From positions 13,071,190-13,135,189 of the forward strand of contig CM055887.1 in the NCBI GenBank assembly GCA_029582165.1: DNA of 64,000 bases. The letters run 5' to 3'. Within the stretch, counting starts at the first letter, position 1; every line of letters begins with the position of its first letter. Of this stretch, positions 11,772 through 23,015 are shown piece after piece. Source of the stretch: Portulaca oleracea (Eukaryota; Streptophyta; Magnoliopsida; Caryophyllales; Portulacaceae). The notes beneath the pieces were generated by a model. The model made no database searches and was not told where the DNA came from. It worked only from the letters and a program-made list of their open reading frames with translations. The translations under genes were made by a program, and so were the position numbers.

Positions 11772-12815
11772 TTAGCTTGACCTAAGAAATTCGGACGCCG
11801 CTAAGGCTCGCAAGAGCTTATCAAACACCTGCGAGTACAGTTCAGATGAATGTAAGTAAGAAAACACTGGTAAAGATGAGGAAATAATAGCGAGTGTTCT
11901 CTTAACCTTGTCTAATGAGAGTGATGAACAAAAATAAGAACTTGGGATTGGTTTAGGGGAATCATGGAACACAAACTCATCTTGCACAATATTAGATGAC
12001 ACATCCACTACACATGACTCCCTTAAAGGAGTTTCCTCAAAATTATGACACTCATCATATGCATTCTCTAACTCATTGGAAGAATAATCATCATGAGCAA
12101 CATTAGATTCAGTAAAGGGATGGTCAATCTCTTCCTCTAGTCCGGACTTTAAAGGAATGAAAGACTCATCATCATCACACAGATAATCCTTAGCCCTATT
12201 AGCAGAAGAAATAAGGTTAATATAATGCGACGATTCAAGTTCCCTCGTATGACTTTCAAGCATAACTAGTTGCTCATTCATGGTCTTTATCCAACTTGCA
12301 ATTCTAGCATAACCTTCCGCAGAAATATTGTATGGACATGAATTACTAGCATAGTCAAAAGAACTGCAAAGAGAACATGAATCACAAGCATATGAGGAAT
12401 TGTACAAATGTGGATCCATGGGTTGATCTACAAATGGAGATTGAGTATGCAAATCAACACAAGGGGATGGGGGGAAAGCATTCACATATTGGTTCTCATA
12501 GTATGATTTAGCATAAAAAGCACAAGGGTCATCAAAAGAAGAACCCGATGAACAACAAGCCTCCTCAAACTCACGAGTATCCCAAATCAATCATTCAAGC
12601 AATTCCCAAGCCTCGCACTCACTTTTAGCTTGAAAACCAAAATAATCCAAAAGAGTACGAGTCTCAACATTCACACCCTCATCAACAATATACAATACTT
12701 CCCACCTTGTATAAATAAAACCACATTGAGCACAATAAGCAAGATAGTCATCTAATCGATTTCGGTAAGCACAAAACAACTCTTGCTCATATTGAGGGAA
12801 GTGGGGAAGATTCAT
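11772..12815 (-). pseudogene. Gag-like ORF of LARD B, one in-frame stop
   Basis: Starting about 90 bp downstream of the primer site on the minus strand, one frame runs 74 codons (12815-12594) to a TGA at 12593-12591, and continues in the same frame for over 270 codons to 11772. The product is acidic and Ser/Cys/Tyr-rich, with no zinc knuckle. The residues around the stop, C-E-A-W-E-L-L-E-stop-L-I-W-D-T-R-E-F-E, suggest a Trp codon turned into TGA. Its position directly after the primer site argues for a gag-derived leader protein, but I do not recognise a catalogued domain. Apart from the single stop the frame is open over more than 340 codons. Confidence 0.6.
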
Positions 12816-12904
12816 TTTTTTAGATTTTTTAATTTTTAATTTTTTTTGGATTTTAAAGACCTAACAAGATTCCTCAAGAAAGCTCGAAGCCTAGGAAGCA
12901 ACAA

Positions 12905-12924
12905 CTCCCCGGCAACGGCGCCAA
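12905..12924 (-). other. Primer-binding site of LARD B (tRNA-Asp type)
   Basis: The minus strand reads TTGGCGCCGTTGCCGGGGAG, three bases inside the 5' LTR end. This is the primer site described for Athila/Tat-type plant gypsy elements, complementary to the tRNA-Asp 3' end. Confidence 0.85.
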
Positions 12925-12927
12925 TTT

Positions 12928-14165
12928 TGTTGTCGTACTTTTGGGAGTACGGTTGTCGATCTCAGGGAGTTGTGTTCCAAGCACTCAGAGCGGACTCAAG
13001 TGTTTCAAGTTAGGTTGATTAACCAAGGATGGTGATTATGAGGAAACTACAAACTACGAAAGCAATAAAAAGATGTTCAGGCGACAAAATCAGAATTCAA
13101 CAACTAATCAATTTGAATGACCTAATCTACCAATTCTAAACAAGCAATTAAGAGTGATCGGTTGCACCATTAAAGCTCACCAAAGCCCTCTCTCGAGGGT
13201 CAAGGGCTAGTCTAACTATTCCAACTATCTATTCTCATGGAGTTAGTCTAATTAAACTACAAGAATAGCAACCCTAGACCTAGTTAGAATTCGACTATTC
13301 TCATGTCCAAAACCCTAACTATTTTATCTACCACACTAGCAAATTAACCTCACCTCTCGGTGCACATCAATTGCCTAAAGAAATACAAACGAAAACTCTC
13401 TCGAGCATTTCATCGAACACATGGTGGGCACGAGAAAACCTCTAACTACAAGCATGAATTTAGATAGATTAGGACTAAAACAAGATTAATTCATTGTCAA
13501 ACACATCAATCACAACCCAACAACACAAAACTAACAAGAAATTAACATAGAAGAAAATAGAGAGAAGGGGATAGAAAAAACTTAGTCTTCAATTGAAAGC
13601 CAAATTCAATCTCCTTCTTGAATTCATAAATTCTTCAATGGAAATCTAAACCCAGAATCATAAAGGCTTAGGGAGAAACCTCCCTTCAAGCCTAGAGAGA
13701 AAACTGAGAATGAAAAAACAACGTAGAATGAAAACTACTGTCTTTTTTGGGATAATAAAACGAAAAACCGCAAGTCAGGGATTTTGGCACGGGTGGGTGT
13801 GCCAATCGGCACGGGTGCCCGTGCCAAACCCAAAAAACTGCATTTTCGATCCTTGTAATATGTGTTGGCTAGAAAACTTCAAAGATCTCCCCCTTAGGTT
13901 GTGCTAGCTTGCGTAGTTGCTCACGGACACTTCCTTTGGGCTCTCTCACATCCCGTCTTCATCCCGGCTTCCACACCTTGCATGCCAAAATCACGAAACT
14001 TTGCTATTTCATTTGAAGTTTTCCTACAATTCAACAAGATTCATTACTTTAGTAAAATAAGACAAAGTTATCTAAACCATGTCAAATATGCTGCAAAAAG
14101 AGGTAGAATAGCGCTGAAACAAACCAAGAAACCAAGGTTACAAGTGGTAAAAACGAGGTTTATCA
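12928..14165 (-). repeat. 5' LTR of LARD B
   Basis: 1,238 bp, pairs with 6776-7997. Carries the dyad GGCACGGGTGCCCGTGCC at 13808-13825. Immediately outside it lies the GTGAG target duplication and the resumption of the LINE. Confidence 0.9.
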
Positions 14166-14170
14166 GTGAG

Positions 14171-14705
14171 TTTCAACAACAAAACTAGATAAGTGCCTTA
14201 GGTTGGAGGGTTTTTTTTCTAGTAACTTGACCGGTATGGAATGCTAGAAACAGAAAATTTTCTAAAGGGGAAAAAGTTAATCTTGAATCTATTTTGATAC
14301 TAGTCAGATGGCGGGTTGCTCTGTCGGGATCCATGCCTTCAGAGTTAGCTTCAAATTTGAATATGGTTCCATTTAGGTTTGCATAAGAGCTTAGACTGGA
14401 AGAAATGTAAACCAAGGAGTCCGTTTAGGGAAGATGGTTTCCACTTTTTCAACAATAGATGGAGGAAAGAAGTGTGCGTCTGTGGCTATGCTTCTTAGGG
14501 CTGATTTTACTTGCTTTATTAAGTTTTGTGTCAAAGTTTGTTTTACTTAACAAGAAGTATTTTGTCTTTTCATGATTCTGTTGGCTATTGGGTTGATTTT
14601 TTGTGAGTCTTGCTATACTCTTAGCCCCTTGTCACATTTTGGCATATTTTGATTAACAATATTAGGTTAGAGCCCGCCAACTTCCAAAATAAAAAATAAA
14701 AAAAT
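14171..14705 (+). pseudogene. L1-type LINE, 3' end with poly(A) tail (second half)
   Basis: Continues the LINE interrupted at 6775. A frame around 14215-14265 reads V-T-W-P-V-W-N-A-R-N-R-K, typical of the extreme C-terminus of plant L1 ORF2 proteins. It is followed by a 3' untranslated region rich in T and an A-rich tail at about 14683-14705. The tail abuts copia gag sequence, so the LINE appears to have inserted into that copia element. Confidence 0.75.
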
Positions 14706-15413
14706 ACTTTTGTATAGTATATATCCCTATCTGCAATCTCCAAAAGGGGTAGTTTTCCCTATCAAAAACTAATCTTCAAACTTCACACTCTCCATTGTTT
14801 GTTAATCTACAGATCAATCAACACCTAACCCAAGCTCTGTTGCCATTTGTTAGGATTTAGGACGGTGTTAGCAGCTAAAAACAATATAAAGACAACAATA
14901 CAAGTAAAATATTAAACACATGTTTTCACATAAAACCCCCAAATTTGAAAAAAAAGTCATGAAACGGTGCACTATTAGAGGGAGGATTAGAACGTGTTTA
15001 AGAGATTCACTCAATCTCTCTCATGCACATTGTGTCATCATTGACAACCAAGGCTTTAAATAATAAGGCTAATAATATAATGTAAGGCAATGCATGGATA
15101 ACCCTAGCGAAACCAACTTGTCGCACACTAAAAAAAAAAAATAGTTGACACGGTTGCTTCAATAAACACAACTTGTGCTGGCACATTGAGACTTTCCTGG
15201 ACTTTTTAGAGCCAAAACACAACCTTGCTGGGAACACAACTTGGGCATGTTGCCTGGCACGACATGTCTCCCAACATGACCTAACCCTGTTATTGACTAC
15301 ACATTCCGCTTCTAGCTTCGGTTCTTTGACACGACACCTTTTCTCATGCCTTAGTAGGTTTAATTCTTCCAAACCTATTCCAACATGAATTTCGGTTCCA
15401 CAGTAATCCAACA
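14706..15413 (-). mobile_element. Ty1/copia 5' LTR, primer site and gag start (truncated)
   Basis: On the minus strand an LTR of about 565 bp begins TGTTGGATTACTG (15413) and ends CCTAACA (about 14849). It is followed by ATGGCAACAGAGC, a decayed version of the initiator tRNA-Met primer site TGGTATCAGAGC, and then by an ATG and residues such as F-E and E-N-Y-P-F-W-R-L-Q, which resemble the N-terminus of copia gag. Stops interrupt it, and the LINE tail cuts it at 14705. A related but more diverged LTR-like region is at 49620-50170. Confidence 0.65.
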
Positions 15414-16018
15414 ATAGGAAAATAGTGTGTCAAACATGGGAATAATATAGATTACAATTTAAAATGAAGTTGTGAGATTGACAACTTGTCAATCTTATAA
15501 AGATTTTAAGGTGTATAAACATTTTGCTTGTTACCACGAGGATTTTAACCTTCTTACAAAAGAAAAAAAATCTTAAGAAAAGTTTAAATAGGAAAATTTT
15601 GAGTTCTAAATTCTTTTATTAATAACATATGTTATCAATTTTGTTAGTTTTTATTTTTCTATTAAAATAATTCAATTGCAATTTATAAACAAAATTCGAC
15701 TATAATAATTTAAGTTAAATTTTACAATATAATAGGATATCCTAAAAAGAAACCTTAAATATGAGTTTTGAGCTCCAATTTTCTTAATTTGATAAAGGAG
15801 CTATTTTTTTTATTATTGAATAACAAAAGTTCTAAAATAAAATTATTTTCTAGCAAAAATAGTTTTCCTTAGAAAATTATTTTCTTTAAAAAACAAGTGT
15901 CTGAAGAAATTATTTCCCTACTAAAAAGTTCATATGAAGCAGAAATTACAAATTACAAAATGACGTAATTGGCTGATTAAGATAAAAATCCAAGTGCTAA
16001 TAGTGTAGAACCAAAAAC
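15414..16018. other. AT-rich intergenic DNA upstream of the EBS gene
   Basis: No coding sequence. Several A/T runs and short oligo-T tracts. It would hold the distal promoter of the EBS gene; I cannot single out a convincing TATA box. Confidence 0.4.
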
Positions 16019-16300
16019 TTGTTTCCATTTGTGAATTGTTTTGTTGTTGTGGTTATCCTCGTAACTCAAACCTTCCCACACTCACTCTCGCTCACTCTCC
16101 CACCCAAGTCCGACAGAAGTCACTGTGTCCTTCCCCCTCTTTCTTCATTCCCTTCAACTTCTGGAAGACTTAGGGTTTTTTTTGGTCTCTCTTCAACCCA
16201 AATTCGGAGGGTTTCTACCCTTCAATTTCATCGACAACATCCGCCATTTCTACGTCTTCAATCACCCTTCTCATCAGCTCAGGTTTCCTCTTTCTCTTCA
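16019..16300 (+). promoter_or_regulatory. Probable 5' leader of the EBS gene
   Basis: Pyrimidine-rich DNA (CACTCTCGCTCACTCTCCCACC near 16080-16101 and further CTTC-rich segments) leads to the ATG at 16301, typical of plant 5' untranslated regions. The exact transcription start cannot be placed from sequence alone. Confidence 0.5.
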
Positions 16301-19300
16301 ATGGCAAAGACTCGCCCAGGAAAGCGGGACCTTGATTCATACACCATTAAAGGCACCAATAAGGTCGTTCGAGGTAATTAATCCACCCATTTAATCAAAT
16401 TACCTAATCTCATTCTTCTGCAGTAAACAAATTCTAGGGTTATTTTTGTTTGGAGTTGGTAGCTTGCAGGGTTTTTCGTTTTGTGGGTTTTTGAGGAATC
16501 GGGCCCTTTGCTAGTGAGAATGCTTGTTGGGATAAGACTGCCTATATATGGATCTCTCATAAGTGGAGTGTACTGGGTGTTTTTATGAAATTGATTGGTT
16601 GAATGGATTATAATTGAAGAAATGGTTTGATTTTCAGCTGGAGATTGTGTTTTGATGCGTCCTGCTGACGTTGGAAAGCCTCCATATGTAGCCCGAGTTG
16701 AGAAGATTGAAGCCGATAATCGGAATAATGTGAAAGTGAAGGTGAGATGGTATTACAGGCCGGAGGAATCGTTGGGAGGAAGGAGACAGTTTCATGGGGC
16801 AAAAGAACTCTTCTTGTCAGACCATTATGATGTACAGAGTGCTCATACAATTGAAGGGAAGTGCACTGTCCACTCTTTCAAGAACTACACTAAGCTTGAG
16901 AATGTTGGTGCTGATGATTACTTTTGTAGATTTGAATACAAAGCTGCTACTGGGGCTTTCACTCCTGACCGTGTTGCTGTGTAAGTTTTTTCTGTGAATT
17001 TATTGAATTGAGATCGGTTTTGGGTTTTAAATGGTGTATTTGTGTGGTTTTGTTGATTAGTGTGCTGATTTGGTTTGTAGATATTGCAAGTGTGAAATGC
17101 CTTATAACCCAGATGATCTTATGGTGCAATGTGAGGGCTGCAAGGACTGGTAATTTTCCACAACTCTAGTTTGATTCTTTTGTTGATTGGGGATATAATG
17201 CTTAAACCTTTTAACTAGGTTTCTTGGGTTGAGGTTTGGATTGGTTTGGTGCTTCCTAGTTCATATTTCTGCTTTTTTTTTTTTTTTTTTTCCCTCAAGA
17301 GCTTTGTTATTGCTGTGATACCGAGTGAGACATGTTGAAGTTGGTAACTATAAAGAATGCCCTACTGCTTTTGATTACCTGTGTATGTGAGTGGAGTCCG
17401 TGGCTCAGACTTATGCTGCTGAGACTCTTAGTTCTGCAATGCAATTATTGGCGACTCCAACTTAGACACATAAGTGCCATAAGCTATGTTAGTTTAATTC
17501 TTCATTTTGGTTGAAGTACTCGTAAGTCGTATCAAGCATTCAACACTTGAATATGGTTATGTACTGTTGGACACGACACACTCCATTTTAGACCACCAAA
17601 AATGCAAATTTTTTAAAATAATTCCTGAGTCTGAAATGACACTGTGTCACTCTCTTGACAGTTAGATATGACTATCACATTGTCAGAGTAACATAGGCCA
17701 TATGTAAGCAAGTAGTAGAGAATTACTGCAACTAGTTGAATCTGATCCTTTAAGCTCTAATTGATCCTTGGAAAATGAGATGGAAAGGAAAAAAAAAAAA
17801 GGAAAAATGACCTACTTTATTCTATCTTTCATAAAGAAAATTGGTAGATTAGAGGTAGATGGAAAACATAATGTAAAATTTGATTGATTTTGTCAGCAAA
17901 ACTTTCCTTCCGAAATTGAGAGGAAAGTGGAGGCAAACGTGATTTGGCTAAATTGGAAAGGGGGGATTGAGAAGAGGGAAAATAAGATGAGAATTTTGTA
18001 GGAAAGTAAGGACTTTTTAAACTAGACTATATTGGTAATGAGAGAACAGTTTTCTTTCCATTTCACTTACTATCAATCAAATAGTACCATTTGGGATCCT
18101 AACTCGCGTTTTGTGAGAGAAAGGCGAGTGGAATTCATTATGATGAATGGATGAGCAAAAAGAATACACTTGAGTATTTGTACATATATCACAAGCCCTC
18201 TCTCTCCCAGCTTTTAAGCAATAAGTTACAATAAATAACTAACTGTAATGAAACATTGCTTAGCTGTACTGTGGCCGTGATCTCTCTGTCATTTTTCTGT
18301 AATAATATCTGGTCGCTGATATGGCTCAACAATGTCTCGTAGCGCTGCACTCAATTTGGTTTTGCTTCCTTAATTGGCGCAATTATTGACAGCTAGAGTT
18401 CATGTTAGGTTGTGGATTGTGGTGGGCCAAACTAGGGCTATAGATTTATAGTATCAGCATTGACTACTATCATACTCTGATGATGGTAAGGTATTTGTAG
18501 GTTTCATCCATCATGCATGGGCATGACAATTGAAGAAGCAAAGAAACTGGATCACTTTCTCTGCTCTGATTGTCTAGCTGAAGAAGATCCCAAGAAAGCG
18601 GGCAATGCATTCTCTGCTTCACCAGTAGCTGATGGCAAGGTGAAATTTCTTCTTTGTTTTTGGCTTTGTTAGTTCATGTTGCCATGTTCATTTTCTGTCC
18701 TTTTTTGATGCATGATAACTTATTTTAATATGCTTTATAGATGTCTTGTGTAAGAATGCCTTCAGTATATTAAGTGCTCTGGCTTCTTCCTTGTCTTATG
18801 TAACTGAGAATGCCTCTGAAGGGAAGGATTTAGCAGTTGGCGAGGTTCATGTTCTCTTATGCTCCTTGTTTCACCCACTGTTCCATTGCATTTGTTGGTG
18901 GTCTCCCTGTAGTTCATGATCCCTGTCCATCTGCATTCACTTCTGCTGTTCTTCGTTCTACCTGTTAATCTCATTGTTCTTGTCTTTGTTTTATCTTTTT
19001 TCCCTTTCGACATCATATTTAAGAAAGAGGATATTTTATTACCTGAAGAGTAGACAACAAAGTTGGATATTTAATATTTTTGTTCTTGCCTTTGCTTAAT
19101 CTACTTTTTAACATAGCAGATCTCCTGAAAACAAACGATTCTTTTTTCCTGTTGTCGTAACGTTTCTCCGGAGAAGCGTAAACACAAGCACTTGACTACT
19201 TCATGATTTTTGTTTCCCTATTTGTATCTCGTGGGTCTGATTTTGCTTTGGTGGCTTCGCAATATTTGACGTAAATTGCATGGATCTGATTCTTAGGTTG

Positions 19301-19323
19301 AGAACAAGAGGAGGAAGAGATGA
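16301..19323 (+). CDS. EBS: BAH-PHD chromatin reader, EARLY BOLTING IN SHORT DAYS orthologue
   Basis: Five exons with GT-AG introns: 16301-16373, 16638-16980, 17081-17149, 18501-18639 and 19297-19323, joined in frame to 216 codons plus TGA. In Arabidopsis, EBS and its paralogue SHL are nuclear histone readers: the BAH domain binds H3K27me3 and the PHD finger binds H3K4me3, and EBS represses flowering genes such as FT. Here the BAH domain spans about residues 22-138 (R-W-Y-Y-R-P-E-E-S and [10 protein letters not shown] are the familiar blocks). The PHD finger spans about 139-187, with all Cys/His ligands visible (Y-C-K-C, C-E-G-C, F-H-P-S-C, C-S-D-C). The protein ends in a basic K-R-R-K-R tail, a likely nuclear signal. 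N-terminus M-A-K-T-R-P-G and [10 protein letters not shown] favour EBS over SHL. It is slightly shorter than Arabidopsis EBS (about 234 residues), mainly at the N-terminal linker and the tail. The start is fixed by homology and by the frame into exon 2. It looks functional. Confidence 0.93.
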
Positions 19324-20850
19324 GAGGAAGCCAACCGTGGGATTGTGTTGCCATGCTCTTGCAGAGCTTGAAAGTCGGTCAGTGAGTCACATGTAGAACT
19401 AACCAGTGTTACATTGTAAGAGTTGTAATGTCAGCTGTGAACCTAATGGCTTATGCCCATGTTTCATGCATGCTTGTGCTCTTAAACTATGAGGCTTGTG
19501 ATTTGTATCTGTATGTTTGTCTCCCTCTCTCCCCTTCCTTAGGCATGAGTTATCTCTTCTTCCTGTAATTTAAACCTTTGTGCAGAAAGATAACTCAGTT
19601 TCGCCACGCTCCATCTGTCTAATTTGTGCTGCCAAAATCCGTTTCATAACTGCTCAGTCTTAGTCTGTGTGTGACAGAGAGATTTATCAATGATAACACA
19701 GGGGGATGGTTGAGTTTCATTGTCCTATGCTATGCTGAGCTTGACTAAAACATATATTTCACAAAGAAAGGTGATATGTCATATGAGTATCATGATGAAC
19801 CGTATCATACGATACATTTTAAGTGTCTTCTTACTGCAGAATCGAAATCCAACTTTTCTGACGGTAAGGCTTAGTATTTGCTGGTGTACAATGACGAACA
19901 TAATTAGCACCGTAATTGAATTAACATCAATTGTAAGTTATGTCTTTTTCTTCCATATATTGAAATCACTTAACCATCCCCTACGAATCTTTAGGTTCAT
20001 GCATGTTGATAACTAAGTGAATAAAATTTAAACATAAATTATATGTGGATCAAAAGTTGTTCTGTGTTGATAGATAAGGTTGGATCTTCAAAGGCCTTAG
20101 AAAAGAATATTTTCAGTATACTAAAATATTCTGTTTTTTTGGAGAGATAAATTTGAAGCCATTTTGATTTTAAAAAAAAAAGTAATTGCTAGCTACTTAA
20201 AAAAGCTTTTCAATCTAAAAAGAACACTAAAATGGCCTTACTAATTAATTCACAAATTATTAGTATATAGTTTGTTATTTACTTTAATCATACATATATA
20301 TTGTAAATGAATTAGATTTTCTTTTTCTGGAGAAATTTGTAATATATGATAAATGAAAAGATAAAGTATTAATTACAAAGTCCACAAAGATTATATTATA
20401 ATGTATAATATTATATAAATGAATTAGATTTTTCTTTTTCTGGAGAAATTTGTAACTAGCTGGACAACAGTTATCAGTATCGAAATGCTACTTAAGATAG
20501 ATTATAGAGTCCACAAAGATTATTACATATAAAGAATTCCAGGTATTTAAACGTGAAACCATAAATATTATACGTTGTAATCTCTTTATGTATTTGCGTG
20601 GCATCTCAGAGCCACAACTCAGAAATAGCGAGAAAGAAAAGAAAAAGATGAGGTATCTCGATCAATGCATGCATGTATCGTAACTTTGGCTTTTGCGTAC
20701 GTACGTTACCAAACCCATGCAGATTTAGTTATCGCCAGCTCACTTGTCTATTGAAAGCAGACAACCACCGATAGATCAGTTTAAACTCTAAATCCATGAT
20801 CTTCAATATACTGAAAGCAGGATTCCTTGACAATTTCAGAGTATTAACCT
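19324..20850 (+). other. 3' flank of EBS and intergenic DNA with a small duplication
   Basis: The first few hundred bases are the likely 3' untranslated region. Farther on is AT-rich DNA with no coding evidence. A segment with TTAGATTTTCTTTTTCTGGAG occurs twice (about 20312 and 20421), each followed by AGTCCACAAAGATTAT, giving a diverged tandem duplication of about 110 bp over 20300-20530. Confidence 0.5.
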
Positions 20851-20916
20851 GCGAAAATGTTGGTATACATACATCAATGCGAAATGATAAATAAAACTTC
20901 GAGATTCTTTTTTCTC

Positions 20917-20934
20917 CCCCCCCCCCCCCCCCCC
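20917..20934. repeat. Poly(C) run
   Basis: Eighteen consecutive C residues. Similar C-runs occur in SRF intron 9 (about 42137-42150) and at about 46116. Confidence 0.9.
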
Positions 20935-21224
20935 AAATCTCAGGTAGAATTGATCATGGGAGAAAGGTTTAGGCATGGAAGACCTCCTCAATGCCTGCTA
21001 TTCCTAATAATATTATGTGGATATTATTTTATTTCTCTTAATAATATTACTACATGGATATTATTTCATCCTAATTATTATCTTCCTAATTTATGTTATT
21101 TTGTGTGATTTTTGTTAGGAATTAATTGAAGAAATATTTTTGAAAGAAATACAAACTATTTGCAGAAGTATCATCAGGCAAGATATGGAACAATCATGAT
21201 AAATAAGTTATCATGTGGCAAGTA

Positions 21225-21504
21225 CTCCCTCAGTCCCAAATTATTTGTCCACTATTCCATTTTTGATATCCCAAAATTATGTACACTTTTCTAAAATGGA
21301 AACTTTTATTTTATTGAAATTACTAAACTACTCTTAGTTTGAATTTTAAAAGTATTTAAATATGAGAGGAAAAAGTATAAATAGTAGTTTTGAATTCAAA
21401 ATTAAGATACTAGTAGTATTTTATTGCTAATTGAGATTGATTTATTGATTTTTCTTAAAATGCGTGCTAAATCAAAGGGGACAAATATTTTGGAATGGAG
21501 GGAG
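21225..21504. mobile_element. Stowaway-type MITE, 280 bp
   Basis: Terminal inverted repeats CTCCCTCAGTCCCAAATTAT and, in reverse complement, CTCCCTCCATTCCAAAATAT, flanked by TA on both sides (21223-21224 and 21505-21506). This is the classic signature of Tc1/mariner-mobilised Stowaway elements. AT-rich and non-coding. Confidence 0.88.
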
Positions 21505-21639
21505 TATCATAATGGACTAACATGGATCCTGCCAAACGTTGCATATCACTGTTGCATGCAAGAATCTTGATTGATATCTAAAGGGAAGATACTTTCTTAT
21601 TAGTTATGGTTTTGTTTTTCATGACATAGCATCAATGAC

Positions 21640-22350
21640 TGTCCAAATATTAAAGACAAGGATAAAAAGAATTTCAAGTAACCAATAGATGAGAGATGGA
21701 GTGATGAAGATAGTGGTGAAAGTGAAGTTGTAAATGTCAACTTCAATCTCATGGCATAGGACAACTCTCAAAGTGACGAGGAAGAAGAACGAGATCAGGT
21801 AATAGTTGATTATCTTCTTACTTTCCATAAAGATTACTTGACTAATGGTCTTCTAAAGCTTATTAAATATGAGGCTAAGTGCTTGGATAAATAAAATCTC
21901 TTAAAGACACTATCAAGGGATTAAAAGAATATCCCAGGATAAATTGGAAAAGTCAAGTGATGATCTGACCTCCAAAATTGACATTTTCGAAGTTGAAAAA
22001 TTAGACCCCAGGACAACTATCCCATAATGCAAAGAATGACTGACATGTTGTGATCCATAAATGATTATTGGAATGATAAATTTGTTGTATAACAACACAT
22101 AGATCATACTATCATCCAAAAACTCAACAAACTCCAAGTAGAACTCACCAAAACAACAACACCACTATTTTGTATGATTTTTAGATCAACAAACTAATCA
22201 ACAAAGCATTCAAATAAGACATCTTCAATATATAAAGAGCAACTTACCAAGATTGAACTAGGAGATCAAATGAGCATAAAAGGAAGTCCAACAACAACAC
22301 GTGAACCTCCAAAAGATCTTCAACAAATTGATGGAAAAGATTAATCACTA
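21640..22350 (+). pseudogene. Possible decayed copia gag C-terminal region
   Basis: A + frame from about 21690 reads an acidic stretch (W-S-D-E-D-S-G-E-S-E, then N-L-M-A-stop, then D-E-E-E-E-R-D) followed by F-H-K-D-Y-L-T-N-G-L-L-K-L. Such acidic and coiled segments follow the zinc knuckle in some copia gag proteins. Many stops interrupt it. The call rests on resemblance of style rather than a motif and could be wrong. Confidence 0.3.
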
Positions 22351-22429
22351 ATCAACTATACAGAAGACACTGATAATCACCACCATTTGAACAATGGATA
22401 AAGAAAAGAGAGTTTAAAGGGGTTCGAAA

Positions 22430-22870
22430 ATACCCAACATGTATATTCTTTAAAGAGGCAAAAAGTTGTCCATTAAATGGAGTATGTATACTATTACTAA
22501 GGGCCTTAACCCTTCTAAAACCCGGAAATATGCATGGGTCACAGGTGTGACAACCAGAGGCCATGACTGTGACCCTCATTTCTTGCGAAAGGGTCAAAGA
22601 AAACCTAGACTAGGTCACGGGTGTGACATTAATTGGTTGTTACGACCATGACCTACATCTGGCCATAGGTTGTTGTGGGATGTTAGGGTCGTGACAACGA
22701 GTGTCGCAGGTTTGACTAAAATATAGAGAATACAACAACCCAACCATAGAGAAGGGGTCACAGGCGTGACATTGATTATCACGACCGTGACCTGCTGCTG
22801 CTAACTTCCTCTTCTTGCTTCTCTTCTAACTTATCTTTCGAAGGTGAGCAGGTGAAAATTAGGTATGAGT
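22430..22870. repeat. LTR-like segment with GTCAC dyads
   Basis: Contains GGTCACGGGTGTGAC (22613-22627), GGTCACAGGCGTGAC (22756-22770) and several poorer versions, each a half-site, 2-3 bp spacer and inverted half-site. The same dyad type fills the adjacent gypsy LTR, but the flanking sequence differs, so this looks like a separate, diverged LTR of a related family. Ends not determined. Confidence 0.45.
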
Positions 22871-23015
22871 TTACCCCAGGAAATTATTAGTGTTGATGTC
22901 AATCTGCCTCGTAGGCCTTAGCGTACCTCGAGGGTAGCCCACGAGCCAACAAATGGAAGGGTTGACCATGGTCAAAGGCAGGGACATACTTAGATGACAA
23001 AAGTGGGGCGCGTCG

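Larger units (their letters stand above)
6776..14165 (-). mobile_element. LARD B: full-length LTR element without pol, 7.39 kb
   Basis: Two LTRs (6776-7997 and 12928-14165) flank 4.9 kb of internal DNA, and the whole is bounded by the perfect 5-bp target duplication GTGAG (6771-6775 and 14166-14170). On the minus strand the order is 5' LTR, primer site, gag-like frame, GC-rich island, long non-coding part, polypurine tract, 3' LTR. No protease, RT, RNase H or integrase can be found, so transposition must depend on enzymes in trans. The primer site resembles those of Athila/Tat-type gypsy elements, which suggests its helper lineage. It is inserted in the LINE ORF2. Confidence 0.9.
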
